A stretch of 64,000 nt of DNA from DASRHD01 sp035485575 (GCA_035485575.1 DATHNW010000014.1:1-64000); one strand, 5' to 3'. Counted from the first letter of the stretch, positions 8,532 to 17,398 are shown. Notes: generated by a model not told the origin, from the sequence alone. Numbers and translations are program-made.

Positions 8532-9149
8532 ATGGCCGAAGAAAAGTCAGCTCCCAAGAAAGAAAAGGCTCCGAAGAAGGACGCCGCCCCCGCCGCCGAG
8601 TCCAAAGCTCCTGCTGCAGAAAAGCCCACCCGGGAAAAAGCCCCGAAGGCCGCAGCCGAAAAGGCTGCCGCACCGATCGAGGCTGCCGCTCCTGTGGCTC
8701 CCGTCGAGATGGTTGGCGGCGTCGCCAAGCAGCCCACGGCCGAAGACCTGCTCAAGGAAGAGCTGGGCGCCATCAAGGTTCGCAAGGCCAAGGGCTCGAA
8801 GAACGTCACCTCCGGCTTCGTCAATGTCCTGGCTTCGTTCAACAACACCATCGTTTCCATCACCGACCACAAGGGTCAGGTCATCTCCTGGTCCAGCGCT
8901 GGCAAGTGCAACTTCCGTGGCTCGCGCAAGTCCACTGCCTATGCCGCCCAAGTCGTTGCTCAGGATGCCGCCCGCAACGCCATGGCCCACGGCCTGAAGG
9001 ACGCCGTCATTCGCGTCTCCGGCCCCGGTCTTGGCCGTGACAGCGCCATCCGCGCGCTCCAGGCCATCGGCTTGGACATCACGTCGATTGTCGATGTCAC
9101 TCCCATTCCGCACAATGGCTGCCGCCCGCGCAAACGCCGCCGCGTCTAA
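8532..9149 (+). CDS. rpsK: 30S ribosomal protein S11 with long N-terminal extension
   Basis: uS11 is a platform protein near the mRNA exit and E site. The conserved core runs from about residue 81 to 205, with GFVNVLASFNNTIVSITD, FRGSRKSTAYAAQ and the invariant end DVTPIPHNGCRPRKRRRV. The product is 205 residues against about 130 normally. The first 78 residues are an Ala/Lys/Pro/Glu-rich, probably disordered extension. The only alternative in-frame starts would lie inside this segment (for example Met60), so a shorter form cannot be excluded, but the extension keeps the same reading frame and biased composition throughout. Confidence 0.95.
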   Translation: MAEEKSAPKKEKAPKKDAAPAAESKAPAAEKPTREKAPKAAAEKAAAPIEAAAPVAPVEMVGGVAKQPTAEDLLKEELGAIKVRKAKGSKNVTSGFVNVLASFNNTIVSITDHKGQVISWSSAGKCNFRGSRKSTAYAAQVVAQDAARNAMAHGLKDAVIRVSGPGLGRDSAIRALQAIGLDITSIVDVTPIPHNGCRPRKRRRV

Positions 9150-9189
9150 ACCCTGTTCCTGAACTCTCCACTCCCGATCACTTTCCACC

Positions 9190-9801
9190 ATGGCTCGCTA
9201 TACCGGACCTACCACTCGCATCAGCCGCCGCTTCGGACAGCCCATTTTCGGCGCGACCAAGGCCTACGAAAAACGCACGTATCCCCCTGGCCAGCATGGC
9301 CCGAAGTCCCGCCGCAAGCACTCGGAATACGGCCTCGGCCTGGCCGAGAAGCAGAAGCTCCGTTACATCTACGGCCTGCTTGAGCGCCAATTCCGCCGCG
9401 TTTTCGCCATCGCCAAGAAAGAGCGCGGCGTTACCGGCGAGCGATTCCTCCAGCTCCTCGAAACCCGTCTCGACAGCGTTGTCTATCTTCTCGGTCTGGC
9501 CAAGAGCCGCGCGGCCGCCCGCCAGTTCGTCAATCACGGCCACATCCGCGTCAACGGCCACAAGGTCGATATCGCCAGCTACAACGTCCAGGCCGGCGAC
9601 GTCATCGAGGTGAAGAACACGCCCGCTTCGCGCCAGATGGCCACGCGCAACCTCGAGGAAAACCGCATCCGCAACGCCCCCGGCTGGCTCACCCTCGATG
9701 CCGAGAACTTCCGCGCCACGGTCAGCCGCCTGCCCACGCGCGACGAGATGGAACCCGGTGTCAACGAACAGCTCATCGTCGAGTTCTACTCGCGCTTCTA
9801 A
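9190..9801 (+). CDS. rpsD: 30S ribosomal protein S4
   Basis: uS4 nucleates 16S rRNA folding at the five-way junction and forms part of the mRNA entry helicase. The 203-residue product has the S4 N-terminal domain and then the S4 RNA-binding domain from about residue 93 (LETRLDSVVYLLGLAKSR, RQFVNHGHIRVNGHKVDI). It ends NEQLIVEFYSRF, typical of the family. No N-terminal zinc cysteines are present. The start is preceded by CACTTTCCACC. Confidence 0.97.
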   Translation: MARYTGPTTRISRRFGQPIFGATKAYEKRTYPPGQHGPKSRRKHSEYGLGLAEKQKLRYIYGLLERQFRRVFAIAKKERGVTGERFLQLLETRLDSVVYLLGLAKSRAAARQFVNHGHIRVNGHKVDIASYNVQAGDVIEVKNTPASRQMATRNLEENRIRNAPGWLTLDAENFRATVSRLPTRDEMEPGVNEQLIVEFYSRF

Positions 9802-9849
9802 GGAAACGAGCGACCGTCCTGTAATTCACTTTTTTAACCACGATTCACC

Positions 9850-10851
9850 ATGCCTAAACGCCTCGGAAAATTCGAACTGCCCAGCAAGCTCACCAAGGTC
9901 GAGGAAGGTTCCTCTTCCACCTACGCCAAGTTCATCGCCGAGCCCTTCGAAGCCGGCTACGGTCACACGGTTGGCAACTCCCTGCGTCGCGTCCTCCTCA
10001 GCTCGATTGAAGGCGCGGCCATCAGCTCCATCAAGATCGACGGCGTCAACCACGAGTTCCAGAGTGTCGAGGGCGTGGTCGAGGATGTCACCGATATCGT
10101 CCTCAATTTGAAGAAGGTCCTCATCGTCTCGCAAAAGCGCGAGCCGGTCACCCTCACGCTCAAGGCCGGCAAGGCCGGCTCCGTTACCGCCGCCGACATC
10201 CAGGCCGACGCCAATATCACCATTGTCAATCCGGACCAGGTCATTTGCACGCTCGACAAAAGCCGCTCATTCGAGGCCGAGATCGAGATCAAGACCGGCC
10301 GCGGCTATTATCCCGGCGAGCTCAACAAGAAGGAAGAGCAGGCCATTGGTGTCATTCCGATCGACTCGCTGTTCTCGCCCGTCCGCCTCGTCAAATACGC
10401 GGTTGAGAACACCCGCGTCGGCCAGATCACCGACTACGACAAGCTCATCCTCGAAATCTGGACCGACGGCCGGATCACGCCGGACGACGCCCTCAAGCAG
10501 TCCGCCTCCATTTTCAAGCATCACCTCGACGTGTTCGATCGCGTCAGTGAGGAACACTACGAATTCGAGAGCCAGCAGAGCGCCGTCAGCGAAGAGGAAA
10601 ACAAGCTCCGCAAGCTCCTCAATATGTCGGTCAACGAAATCGAGCTCTCCGTCCGCGCCGCCAACTGTCTCAACAACGCCAACATCACCACGGTGGGCGA
10701 GCTGGCGATGAAGACCGAGCAGGAGATGCTCAAGTACCGCAACTTCGGCAAGAAATCGCTCAACGAAATCAAGGAAAAGCTCGAGGCCCTCGGCCTCTCG
10801 CTTGGCATGAAGTTCGACGAGCGCCTCCTCGACACCAAGAAAGAAGCCTGA
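9850..10851 (+). CDS. rpoA: DNA-directed RNA polymerase alpha subunit
   Basis: Alpha dimerises to start RNA polymerase assembly and its C-terminal domain contacts UP elements and activators. In the 333-residue protein the N-terminal dimerisation domain covers roughly residues 1-235 (EPFEAGYGHTVGNSLRRVLL, GYYPGELNK). A linker follows, then the CTD with NEIELSVRAANCLNNANI and FGKKSLNEIKEKL, carrying the DNA-contacting helices. The gene is between rpsD and rplQ, as usual. The start is preceded by ACGATTCACC, with no Shine-Dalgarno sequence. Confidence 0.98.
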   Translation: MPKRLGKFELPSKLTKVEEGSSSTYAKFIAEPFEAGYGHTVGNSLRRVLLSSIEGAAISSIKIDGVNHEFQSVEGVVEDVTDIVLNLKKVLIVSQKREPVTLTLKAGKAGSVTAADIQADANITIVNPDQVICTLDKSRSFEAEIEIKTGRGYYPGELNKKEEQAIGVIPIDSLFSPVRLVKYAVENTRVGQITDYDKLILEIWTDGRITPDDALKQSASIFKHHLDVFDRVSEEHYEFESQQSAVSEEENKLRKLLNMSVNEIELSVRAANCLNNANITTVGELAMKTEQEMLKYRNFGKKSLNEIKEKLEALGLSLGMKFDERLLDTKKEA

Positions 10852-10867
10852 GTCATTTCAACCATTT

Positions 10868-10926
10868 CGGCTCTCGCGCCGTCCGCTGCCGCCCAACGCT
10901 GCGACCGGATTGCCGATCGGGAGCCG
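10868..10926 (+). promoter_or_regulatory. Long-range stem in the rpoA-rplQ spacer
   Basis: In the 92-base spacer CGGCTCTCG (10868-10876) can pair with CGGGAGCCG (10918-10926), eight Watson-Crick pairs and one wobble, enclosing a GC-rich 41-base loop. An A-rich stretch (CTAAAAAACACATCCC) then leads into the rplQ ATG. It may be an mRNA structure that sets the rplQ expression level. No promoter motif is obvious. Confidence 0.35.
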
Positions 10927-10943
10927 GCTAAAAAACACATCCC

Positions 10944-11465
10944 ATGCGTCACAATAAACACCACGCCTCCCTCGGCGTCACCCGCGAGCACCGTGAGGCC
11001 ATGCTCTCCAATCTCGCCGTGGCGTTGATCACGCACGGTCGCATCCAGACCACGCTGACCAAGGCCCGGGCGCTCCGCCCCTTCATCGAGAAGGTCATCA
11101 CCAAGGCCAAGCGCGCCTCCGTCGCGCAGGAAAAGAGCCTGGCCCTGCACCTCCGCCGCCTCGCCTTGCGCGATGTGCGCGACGAGAACGCCATCACATT
11201 GCTCTTCAACGACAAGGTTGCGCAATTCGCCAATCGAGCCGGCGGCTACACCCGCATTTATAAGCTTGGTCCCCAGCGCATCAGCGACGCCGCCGAACTC
11301 GCCCTCATCGAGTTTGTGGGCGCGGATGATCCCGGCTACAAGAAGTCGAAGGGCCGCAAGTCCGCGAAACGCAAGAAGTCCGCCGCCAAAGCGGAGGCTT
11401 CCGCTGAAGTCGAGCCTGCCGGCGAAACTCCGGCTGCGCCGGCCGAAGGCGAAGCGCAAAGCTGA
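10944..11465 (+). CDS. rplQ: 50S ribosomal protein L17 with C-terminal tail
   Basis: bL17 lies at the exit-tunnel side of the 50S subunit. Residues 1-125 match the family: MRHNKHHASLGVTREHREAML, LITHGRIQTTLTKARALRP and a GGYTRIYKLGPQRISDAAELALIEFV end. The remaining 48 residues form a Lys-rich then Ala/Glu/Pro-rich tail that most L17 proteins lack. It is the last gene of the ribosomal cluster and is followed by a good intrinsic terminator. Confidence 0.96.
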   Translation: MRHNKHHASLGVTREHREAMLSNLAVALITHGRIQTTLTKARALRPFIEKVITKAKRASVAQEKSLALHLRRLALRDVRDENAITLLFNDKVAQFANRAGGYTRIYKLGPQRISDAAELALIEFVGADDPGYKKSKGRKSAKRKKSAAKAEASAEVEPAGETPAAPAEGEAQS

Positions 11466-11491
11466 GCCGCCCGTCATCCCGTTAGTTTTTC

Positions 11492-11519
11492 AAAACGCGC
11501 CGAACCCCGGCGCGTTTTT
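11492..11519 (+). terminator. Intrinsic terminator of the ribosomal cluster
   Basis: ACGCGCCG (11495-11502) and CGGCGCGT (11508-11515) form a perfect eight-base stem around AACCC, flanked by AAAA on the left and followed by TTTTT. It lies 26 bases after the rplQ stop and is a textbook rho-independent terminator. Confidence 0.9.
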
Positions 11520-11586
11520 GTTTTCATAGCCGGGGAAATCCTGCGAGGCTGGGATGTCCGGCCAGTGCTGGTCGGAGATTCCGCCC

Positions 11587-11814
11587 ATGTTTGCTTTGTC
11601 CACGGCGCTCGTCATCTACTGCCTGCTCGTCGCGGTGGTGTTTCTCGGCCTTTGGTTTTACTATGACCGGCGCGATCATGCGCGCTTTGAGGGTGAACGC
11701 CGCAAGACAACCTTTCATTGCATCCGTTGCGACCACCTTTACACCGCGCCCGCGGGAGCTGGGACCTGCAAATGTCCACGCTGCGGCCACGAAAACGCGC
11801 GGCTGAAATTTTAG
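11587..11814 (+). CDS. Small membrane protein with a zinc-ribbon tail
   Basis: The 75-residue product has one membrane helix at residues 3-24 (STALVIYCLLVAVVFLGLWF), then a charged stretch (YYDRRDHARFEGERR), then a zinc-ribbon pattern: CIRCDHLY, a 10-residue gap, and CKCPRCGHEN, giving CxxC and CxCxxC. The cysteine-rich part should face the cytoplasm under the positive-inside rule. An upstream in-frame ATG at 11554 would add 11 residues; the ATG at 11587 is preferred because the helix then begins directly after the start. The function is unknown. It lies between the ribosomal terminator and guaA. Confidence 0.65.
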   Translation: MFALSTALVIYCLLVAVVFLGLWFYYDRRDHARFEGERRKTTFHCIRCDHLYTAPAGAGTCKCPRCGHENARLKF

Positions 11815-11930
11815 TCAGGAATCGGTCCCGGCGAATGCGGCCGGCGGCTCATTACCTGCTTTAGGGCGATCTCATGGGCTCTTTTGGTTTCTTTGGTTGA
11901 TTCGCGGTTTTTAACGGTTCTTTATCCCGT

Positions 11931-13469
11931 ATGGCACAAACCATCGCCGTCCTCGACTTCGGTTCGCAACTCACGCAGGTCATTGCCCGCCGCATCCGTG
12001 AGAGCTCGGTTTACTCGAAGATCTACCACTACACGACGCCGGCGGAAACCCTGCGGGCGGACGGCGTGATCGGCATCATCCTCTCAGGCGGCCCGCAAAG
12101 CGTCTATGCGAAGAAGGCGCCGCATCCGGATCGCGATATTTTTTCCCTCGGCGTGCCCGTGCTCGGCATCTGCTATGGCGTCCAGCTTATGGGGCATTTT
12201 CTCGGCGGTCGTGTCGCGCCGAGCCAGGCTCGCGAATACGGCCATGGCATCCTTACCGTAAAAAAAGCCGGCCGGCTTTTCGCCGGGCTGCCACGCAAGC
12301 TTCGCGTCTGGAATTCACATGGTGACAAGCTCACGTGCCTGCCTCCGGGGTTCGCCGCCATCGGCACGACGGAAAACTCCCCGTTCGCGGCCATTGAGGA
12401 CGCGCGCCGGAGCTTTTATGGCATCCAGTTTCATCCTGAGGTTTTTCACACCGAGCGCGGCGTGGATATCATCCGCAATTTCCTCGTGCGCGTCTGTGGT
12501 GCGGGGCAGGACTGGACGATGCGGGACTTCATCTCGCATGCCGTGGCCGGCATTCGCACGACCGTAGGCCCGTCACGCGTCATCCTCGGCCTTTCGGGTG
12601 GCGTCGATTCATCGGTTGCCGCCGCGCTCATCCACAAGGCCATCGGCCGCCGGCTCACCTGCGTGTTTGTGGACAACGGGCTCCTGCGCGCGGGCGAGCG
12701 CGAGGCGGTCATCGCGCTTTACAAGAAACACTTCCATATCGACCTCCGGGTGGCCGATTCATCGGCGATTTTCCTGCGTCGCCTGCGCGGCGTAACCGAT
12801 CCCGAGCAGAAGCGAAAAATCATTGGCCGCACCTTTGTCGAGGTTTTCGAGAAATCACTCCGTTCCATCGGCAAGGCCGAGTTTCTGGCCCAGGGCACGC
12901 TTTATCCCGACGTTATCGAAAGCGTTTCCATCGGCAACAATCCTGCCTCGCTGATCAAAAGCCACCATAACGTCGGCGGCCTGCCTGCGCGGATGAAGCT
13001 CAAGCTCCTCGAGCCGTTGCGCGAGCTTTTCAAGGACGAGGTGCGCGCCGTCGGCTCGGCCCTCGGCCTCCCGCGCGAGGTCGTCTGGCGCCAGCCGTTC
13101 CCCGGTCCCGGCCTCGGCGTGCGGGTCATCGGCGAGGTCACGCCCGACCGGCTTGCGATCCTGCGCGCGGCGGACGCGATCTTGCACGACGAGATGATGG
13201 CCAGTGGCTGGTATTGGAAAGTGTGGCAGTCGTTCTGCGTCTTCGTCCCGGTGAAAACGGTCGGAGTCTTCGGCGATGAGCGCAACTACGCCTATGTGAT
13301 TGCCCTGCGCATCGTGGAAAGCACTGATGCCATGACGGCGGATTGGACACGGCTGCCCTACGAGTTGTTGCAAAAAATCTCCGGGCGCATTACCAACGAG
13401 GTTCGTGGCGTCTCCCGCGTCGTCTACGACGTCAGCTCGAAACCGCCCGCAACCATTGAATGGGAGTAA
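11931..13469 (+). CDS. guaA: GMP synthase (glutamine-hydrolysing)
   Basis: The enzyme converts XMP to GMP with glutamine and ATP, the last step of guanine nucleotide synthesis. Of 512 residues, roughly 1-195 form the class I amidotransferase: the nucleophile is Cys81 in LGICYGVQ, and the His/Glu pair is in GIQFHPEVFHTE. The ATP-pyrophosphatase domain has its loop at LGLSGGVDSSVAA near residue 222. The C-terminal dimerisation domain includes PFPGPGLGVRVIGE and ends PPATIEWE, the usual family end. It appears to be transcribed alone; 116 bases separate it from the zinc-ribbon gene. Confidence 0.97.
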   Translation: MAQTIAVLDFGSQLTQVIARRIRESSVYSKIYHYTTPAETLRADGVIGIILSGGPQSVYAKKAPHPDRDIFSLGVPVLGICYGVQLMGHFLGGRVAPSQAREYGHGILTVKKAGRLFAGLPRKLRVWNSHGDKLTCLPPGFAAIGTTENSPFAAIEDARRSFYGIQFHPEVFHTERGVDIIRNFLVRVCGAGQDWTMRDFISHAVAGIRTTVGPSRVILGLSGGVDSSVAAALIHKAIGRRLTCVFVDNGLLRAGEREAVIALYKKHFHIDLRVADSSAIFLRRLRGVTDPEQKRKIIGRTFVEVFEKSLRSIGKAEFLAQGTLYPDVIESVSIGNNPASLIKSHHNVGGLPARMKLKLLEPLRELFKDEVRAVGSALGLPREVVWRQPFPGPGLGVRVIGEVTPDRLAILRAADAILHDEMMASGWYWKVWQSFCVFVPVKTVGVFGDERNYAYVIALRIVESTDAMTADWTRLPYELLQKISGRITNEVRGVSRVVYDVSSKPPATIEWE

Positions 13470-13500
13470 ACTTTTTTCCGCCAATCGAGTCTTATCCTGC

Positions 13501-14280
13501 ATGACACCCTGCGTTCGTTTCCTCGCCGTTGCGTTGTTCGCCGCATTTGCCGGCGTGCGGGCTCCGGCCGCCACCGATGCCATCATCGCGAAGGCCCGCG
13601 CCTACCTCGGCCCGGAGACCGTTCTCAATGCCATCACCTCCATCCACTACACTGGCGTGCTGGAGAGCGAGGAGGCGGTGAAGGACAAGGACGGCAAGGT
13701 CACCACCCGCCCATTCAAGGCCACCATCGAGATCATCTTTCAGAAACCCTACCGCCAGCGCGTCATGCTGGTTTCCTACAAAGGCACTGAAATCACCGCG
13801 CTCGACGACTACGAGGCCTGGCGACGTTTTCAAGAGGCGGACAAAACCGCGCGCTGGAGCCTCACGCTCCTCAACAAGGATCAGATCAAGAGCCAGCGCG
13901 CCAGCACATGGGAAAATCTAGCGTTCTTCCGGGGTATCGAGCGCCGCGGCGGCCATGTCGAGGATCGTGGCCCCGTCACCATCGACGGCCATGCCTGCGA
14001 GAAACTCGCCTTTGTCCATGAGCCCGGACTCACATTTTATCGTTATTTCGACCTTGAGACGGGTCAGCTGCTCCTGACCGAGCTGGAAAACGGCGATCGC
14101 ATCCAGGAGGAAGGCGAGGTCATGGTCGATGGCGTGCGCTTTCCCAAGAAACTCATCAATATCATCAGGGACCGTGCGACCGGCAAAGAAAACACCGCCA
14201 CCATCATTTTGGACAAAATCACGCTCAACGAAACCTTTCCCGACAGCCTTTTTGCCGTGCCGGCGTTGTCTTCCAAGTAA
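13501..14280 (+). CDS. Probable periplasmic protein, outer-membrane lipoprotein-sorting-like
   Basis: The 259-residue product starts with a signal peptide (residues 1-24, FLAVALFAAFAGVRAPAA) and no lipobox cysteine. The body is rich in beta-strand-like segments such as FKATIEIIFQKPYRQRVMLVSYKG and CEKLAFVHEPGLTFYRYFDLETGQLLLTE. This pattern, including the statement-like YFDLETGQL, resembles the half-barrel LolA/LolB-type fold of outer-membrane lipoprotein-sorting-like proteins. The assignment is by pattern only. The ATG at 13501 was chosen over an upstream frame extension because it opens the signal peptide. Confidence 0.6.
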   Translation: MTPCVRFLAVALFAAFAGVRAPAATDAIIAKARAYLGPETVLNAITSIHYTGVLESEEAVKDKDGKVTTRPFKATIEIIFQKPYRQRVMLVSYKGTEITALDDYEAWRRFQEADKTARWSLTLLNKDQIKSQRASTWENLAFFRGIERRGGHVEDRGPVTIDGHACEKLAFVHEPGLTFYRYFDLETGQLLLTELENGDRIQEEGEVMVDGVRFPKKLINIIRDRATGKENTATIILDKITLNETFPDSLFAVPALSSK

Positions 14281-14347
14281 ATCCACGGCGTACCCGATGG
14301 CTCACCTTTCGCTGGCCACCCCGCCGTTTCTGCTCTGAGTTGATTCC

Positions 14348-15646
14348 GTGCAACTCCTCCGCCTTTCCACCCCGACGTTTCCGGCCGACCTTGCCGCCTT
14401 TTGTCGTGGCGCCGAGACATCCGACGAGATTCGCGCCTCGGTCGCGGCGATCCTCGCCGATGTTCGGGCCCGCGGTGATGCGGCCGTGGCACATTATGCG
14501 GAGAAGTTTGACGGGGCCAGTCTGGCGCCCGGAAAATTTCGGGTGCCGCCGGCCGATCTTGCGGCCGCGCTGCACCGCCTGCCCGCGGCCGATCGGGCCG
14601 CCCTCCGCGCCGCGTATGCCAGCATCGTTGCCTTCAACCGCCGCGGCCTGCCAAAAAACTGGACGGGCCGAAATTCACAGGGTGCGCTCGTTGGTGAGAA
14701 ATTTGATCCCCTCCGGCGCGTCGGCCTGTATGTGCCCGGCGGCCAGGTTCCGCTCGTCTCCACCGTGCTGATGACAGCCACGCTCGCAAAAATCGCGGGC
14801 TGCCCCGAGATCGCCGTGTGCACGCCTTCCGATCGTGCCGGCCGCGTCGCCGACGGCATCCTTGCGGCGTTGCATCTCGCGGGCGTGCGTGAAGTCTATC
14901 GCATCGGCGGGGTGCAGGCCGTGGCCGCGATGGCTTACGGCACGGAGGCGATTCCCCCTGTCGACAAAATTTTTGGTCCCGGCAACGCCTATGTCTGCGA
15001 AGCCAAGCGCCAAGTCTTCGGCACGGTGGGCGTGGACCTGCTGCCGGGCCCGAGTGAGGTGATGATCATTGCCGACGGTACCGCGCGCGTCGATTTTGTC
15101 GCCGCCGATCTGCTGGCCCAGGCCGAGCATGGGTCGGGCCGGGAAAAGATCTACCTCGTCGCTACTTCAAAAAAAATCATCGACGCGGTGGCCGTGGAAA
15201 TCGCCGCGCAACTGGCCTCGCTCTCCCGCTCGGCGCAGACGCAGCGGGTGCTCGACCAGGGTTTTCTGGCGGTCGAGGTGAAGACGCCAGCCCAGGCTGC
15301 AGAGGTCGCCAATTACGTCGCACCCGAACATCTTGAGCTGCTGGTCAAAAAGAAATTCGCCGCTCTGCTCGTGAAAAAAATCACCACCGCCGGCGCCATC
15401 ATGCTCGGCCCTGAAACGCCCACGGCTCTGGGCGATTTCACCGCCGGGCCCAGCCATGTCCTGCCGACCGGCCGCGCCGGCCGGTTTTTCAGCGGATTGC
15501 GCACAGCCGATTTCCTGCGGCGTACAAGCCTCATCCGCTACGACCACGCCAGCGTGAAGAAGGGCCATCAGGTCGTCGCGGCCTTTGCGCGCATGGAGCA
15601 ACTCGACGCCCACGGCCGCAGCGTGGAAATCCGCACGAAAGGGTAG
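14348..15646 (+). CDS. hisD: Histidinol dehydrogenase
   Basis: HisD oxidises L-histidinol to L-histidine in two NAD-dependent steps, the end of histidine synthesis. The 432-residue protein has VGLYVPGGQVPLVSTVLM near residue 119, the GPGNAYVCEAKRQVFG block, DLLAQAEHG, and a C-terminal ALGDFTAGPSHVLPT segment with the zinc and substrate residues. The start is GTG at 14348. It leads a hisD-hisC-hisB-hisH gene string; hisA, hisF, hisG, hisI are not in the window. Confidence 0.97.
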   Translation: MQLLRLSTPTFPADLAAFCRGAETSDEIRASVAAILADVRARGDAAVAHYAEKFDGASLAPGKFRVPPADLAAALHRLPAADRAALRAAYASIVAFNRRGLPKNWTGRNSQGALVGEKFDPLRRVGLYVPGGQVPLVSTVLMTATLAKIAGCPEIAVCTPSDRAGRVADGILAALHLAGVREVYRIGGVQAVAAMAYGTEAIPPVDKIFGPGNAYVCEAKRQVFGTVGVDLLPGPSEVMIIADGTARVDFVAADLLAQAEHGSGREKIYLVATSKKIIDAVAVEIAAQLASLSRSAQTQRVLDQGFLAVEVKTPAQAAEVANYVAPEHLELLVKKKFAALLVKKITTAGAIMLGPETPTALGDFTAGPSHVLPTGRAGRFFSGLRTADFLRRTSLIRYDHASVKKGHQVVAAFARMEQLDAHGRSVEIRTKG

Positions 15647-15655
15647 GGCTGCACC

Positions 15656-16768
15656 ATGTCCGACCTCACCTCGTTCGCCCTGCCGCACGTCGCCAAGCTC
15701 CACGCTTACACGCCGGGTCTCCAGCCTGGTGAATCCGGCTGGGTGAAGCTCAACACCAACGAAAATCCCTATCCGCCGAGTCCCCGCGTGGCCGAGGCGC
15801 TGCGCCGCGAGATCGGGGCCGAAGGAGCCTCGCTGCGGCTTTATCCGAACCCAACGAGTGCGCCGCTCCGGGCGGCCCTCGCGCATCATCACGGCCTCTG
15901 GCCCGAAAATGTTTTTGTCGGCAACGGCTCCGACGATGTTCTCAACCTTCTGGTGCGCTGCTTCTGCACGCAGGAGGCCGCCGCCGGCTTCCTGCTGCCG
16001 AGCTATTCGCTTTATCCGGTGCTGGTCGAAATCCAGGACGGCCGCAGTAATCCGGTGGAGTTCGACCGCACGATGCGCCTGCCATTGGAAAAAATCGCGG
16101 CATCGGAGGCGAAGGCCTTTTTCCTCACGTCGCCCAATGCGCCCACCGCCGTCGGCTTTGCGAACGACGAAATTGAAAAAATCCTGTCCGCATTCCGGGG
16201 TATTCTCATCGTCGACGAAGCCTATGCGGCCTTCGCGTCCGAAAGCGCTGTGACGCTCCTTTCGCGCCATCCCCGTCTTGTGGTCGTCCGCACCTTCTCC
16301 AAGTCGCATGCGCTGGCCGGCATCCGCGTCGGCTACGCGCTCGCCCACGCTGATCTCATCGGCCTGCTCGATCGCGTGAAGGACAGCTACAACGTCAGCC
16401 GTCTGTCGCAAGTGGCCGCGCTGGCTGCACTCGATGACGCCGGGTATTACGACGCCATCATCGAGAAGATCAAGGACACGCGCGATTTCTATGCCCACGA
16501 GTTTACGGCGAAACGCGGCTGGTTTACCTATCCCTCGCAGGCCAATTTCATTTTTACCGAGCCCTGCGACGCCGGCCGAAAAACCGGCCCGGCGGTCGCC
16601 AAGTCCCTCTACGACTTCCTCTTTGCGCGTAAAATCCTCGTGCGCCATTTTCCGAGCCATGCCTTGACCGCCTCGTTCCTTCGCGTCAGCGTCGGCACGG
16701 ACGACGAGATGCTTGTCCTCTCCGAGGCCCTCGACGCATGGCAAAAACAAAAACCAACTCCCGCGTAG
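15656..16768 (+). CDS. hisC: Histidinol-phosphate aminotransferase
   Basis: HisC is a PLP-dependent fold-type I transaminase that converts imidazole acetol phosphate and glutamate to histidinol phosphate. The 370-residue protein has WVKLNTNENPYPPSP near residue 32, GNGSDDVLNLLVR, the aspartate-containing ILIVDEAYAAF, and the PLP lysine in RTFSKSHALAGIRVGY. It follows hisD by nine bases and its last 31 bases overlap the start of hisB in another frame, so the two are coupled. Confidence 0.96.
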   Translation: MSDLTSFALPHVAKLHAYTPGLQPGESGWVKLNTNENPYPPSPRVAEALRREIGAEGASLRLYPNPTSAPLRAALAHHHGLWPENVFVGNGSDDVLNLLVRCFCTQEAAAGFLLPSYSLYPVLVEIQDGRSNPVEFDRTMRLPLEKIAASEAKAFFLTSPNAPTAVGFANDEIEKILSAFRGILIVDEAYAAFASESAVTLLSRHPRLVVVRTFSKSHALAGIRVGYALAHADLIGLLDRVKDSYNVSRLSQVAALAALDDAGYYDAIIEKIKDTRDFYAHEFTAKRGWFTYPSQANFIFTEPCDAGRKTGPAVAKSLYDFLFARKILVRHFPSHALTASFLRVSVGTDDEMLVLSEALDAWQKQKPTPA

Positions 16769-17346
16769 CCACCGTCTCGCGCAAGACCGCCGAGACCAAC
16801 ATTGCGCTGACCCTCGCGCTTGACGGCCGTGGCGCCGCGCAGATCAGCACCGGCGTGGCGTTCTTCGACCACATGCTCACGCTTTTCGCCAAGCACGGTC
16901 TTTTCGACCTCACGGTGAAGGCCAAGGGCGACACCGATGTCGATTATCACCATACGGTCGAGGACGTCGGCCTCGTGCTGGGCCAGGCTTTCAAGGAGGC
17001 GCTCGGCGACAAGCTCGGCGTCCGCCGCTACGGTTTTTTCCTGCTGCCGATGGATGAGTCGCTGGCCCGCGTCGTCGTGGACCTGGGCGGCCGGCCGCAC
17101 CTCGTTTATCAAGTCGAGGCGCCGACGATGTTTGTACGGGATTTCAACCTCGCCCTGGTGAAGGAATTTTTCCGTGCCTTCAGCAATGCGCTCGGCGCAA
17201 ACGTCCACGCCAAGCTCATTTACGGCGAGGAACCCCACCATGTCGCCGAGGCGCTTTTCAAGTGTCTCGCGCGCGCCCTTGACGTGGCCACGCAGATCGA
17301 CCCGCGGGCCGAGGGCTTGCTTCCGAGCACAAAAGGGAAACTTTAA
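16738..17346 (+). CDS. hisB: Imidazoleglycerol-phosphate dehydratase
   Basis: HisB dehydrates imidazole glycerol phosphate to imidazole acetol phosphate and is manganese dependent. The 202-residue monofunctional form shows the ligand motifs GVAFFDHMLTLFAKH and DVDYHHTVEDVGLVLGQ in the first repeat, and GEEPHHVAEALFKCLARAL in the second. There is no fused histidinol phosphatase. The ATG at 16738 lies inside the end of hisC (31-base overlap) and gives a short basic N-terminus before TVSRKTAETNI. Confidence 0.96.
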   Translation: MAKTKTNSRVATVSRKTAETNIALTLALDGRGAAQISTGVAFFDHMLTLFAKHGLFDLTVKAKGDTDVDYHHTVEDVGLVLGQAFKEALGDKLGVRRYGFFLLPMDESLARVVVDLGGRPHLVYQVEAPTMFVRDFNLALVKEFFRAFSNALGANVHAKLIYGEEPHHVAEALFKCLARALDVATQIDPRAEGLLPSTKGKL

Positions 17347-17356
17347 GCCAGCTTCG

Positions 17357-17398
17357 CGGCGCCCGGTTTACCGTTTGAAAACAACGGACTGTGCGCCG
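17357..17398 (+). promoter_or_regulatory. Nested hairpin in the hisB-hisH spacer
   Basis: CGGCGC (17357-17362) can pair with GCGCCG (17393-17398), and inside it CCGTT (17371-17375) pairs with AACGG (17383-17387) around a seven-base loop. A GTGAGCCCTGAACCGTGAAC stretch then carries into the hisH GTG start. It looks like a small intercistronic folded element that may separate expression of hisH from hisDCB. Confidence 0.35.

Noticed and set aside
15167..16750. A 527-codon minus-strand frame opposite hisD-hisC
   Set aside because: It is a shadow caused by codon bias; hisD and hisC are certain.
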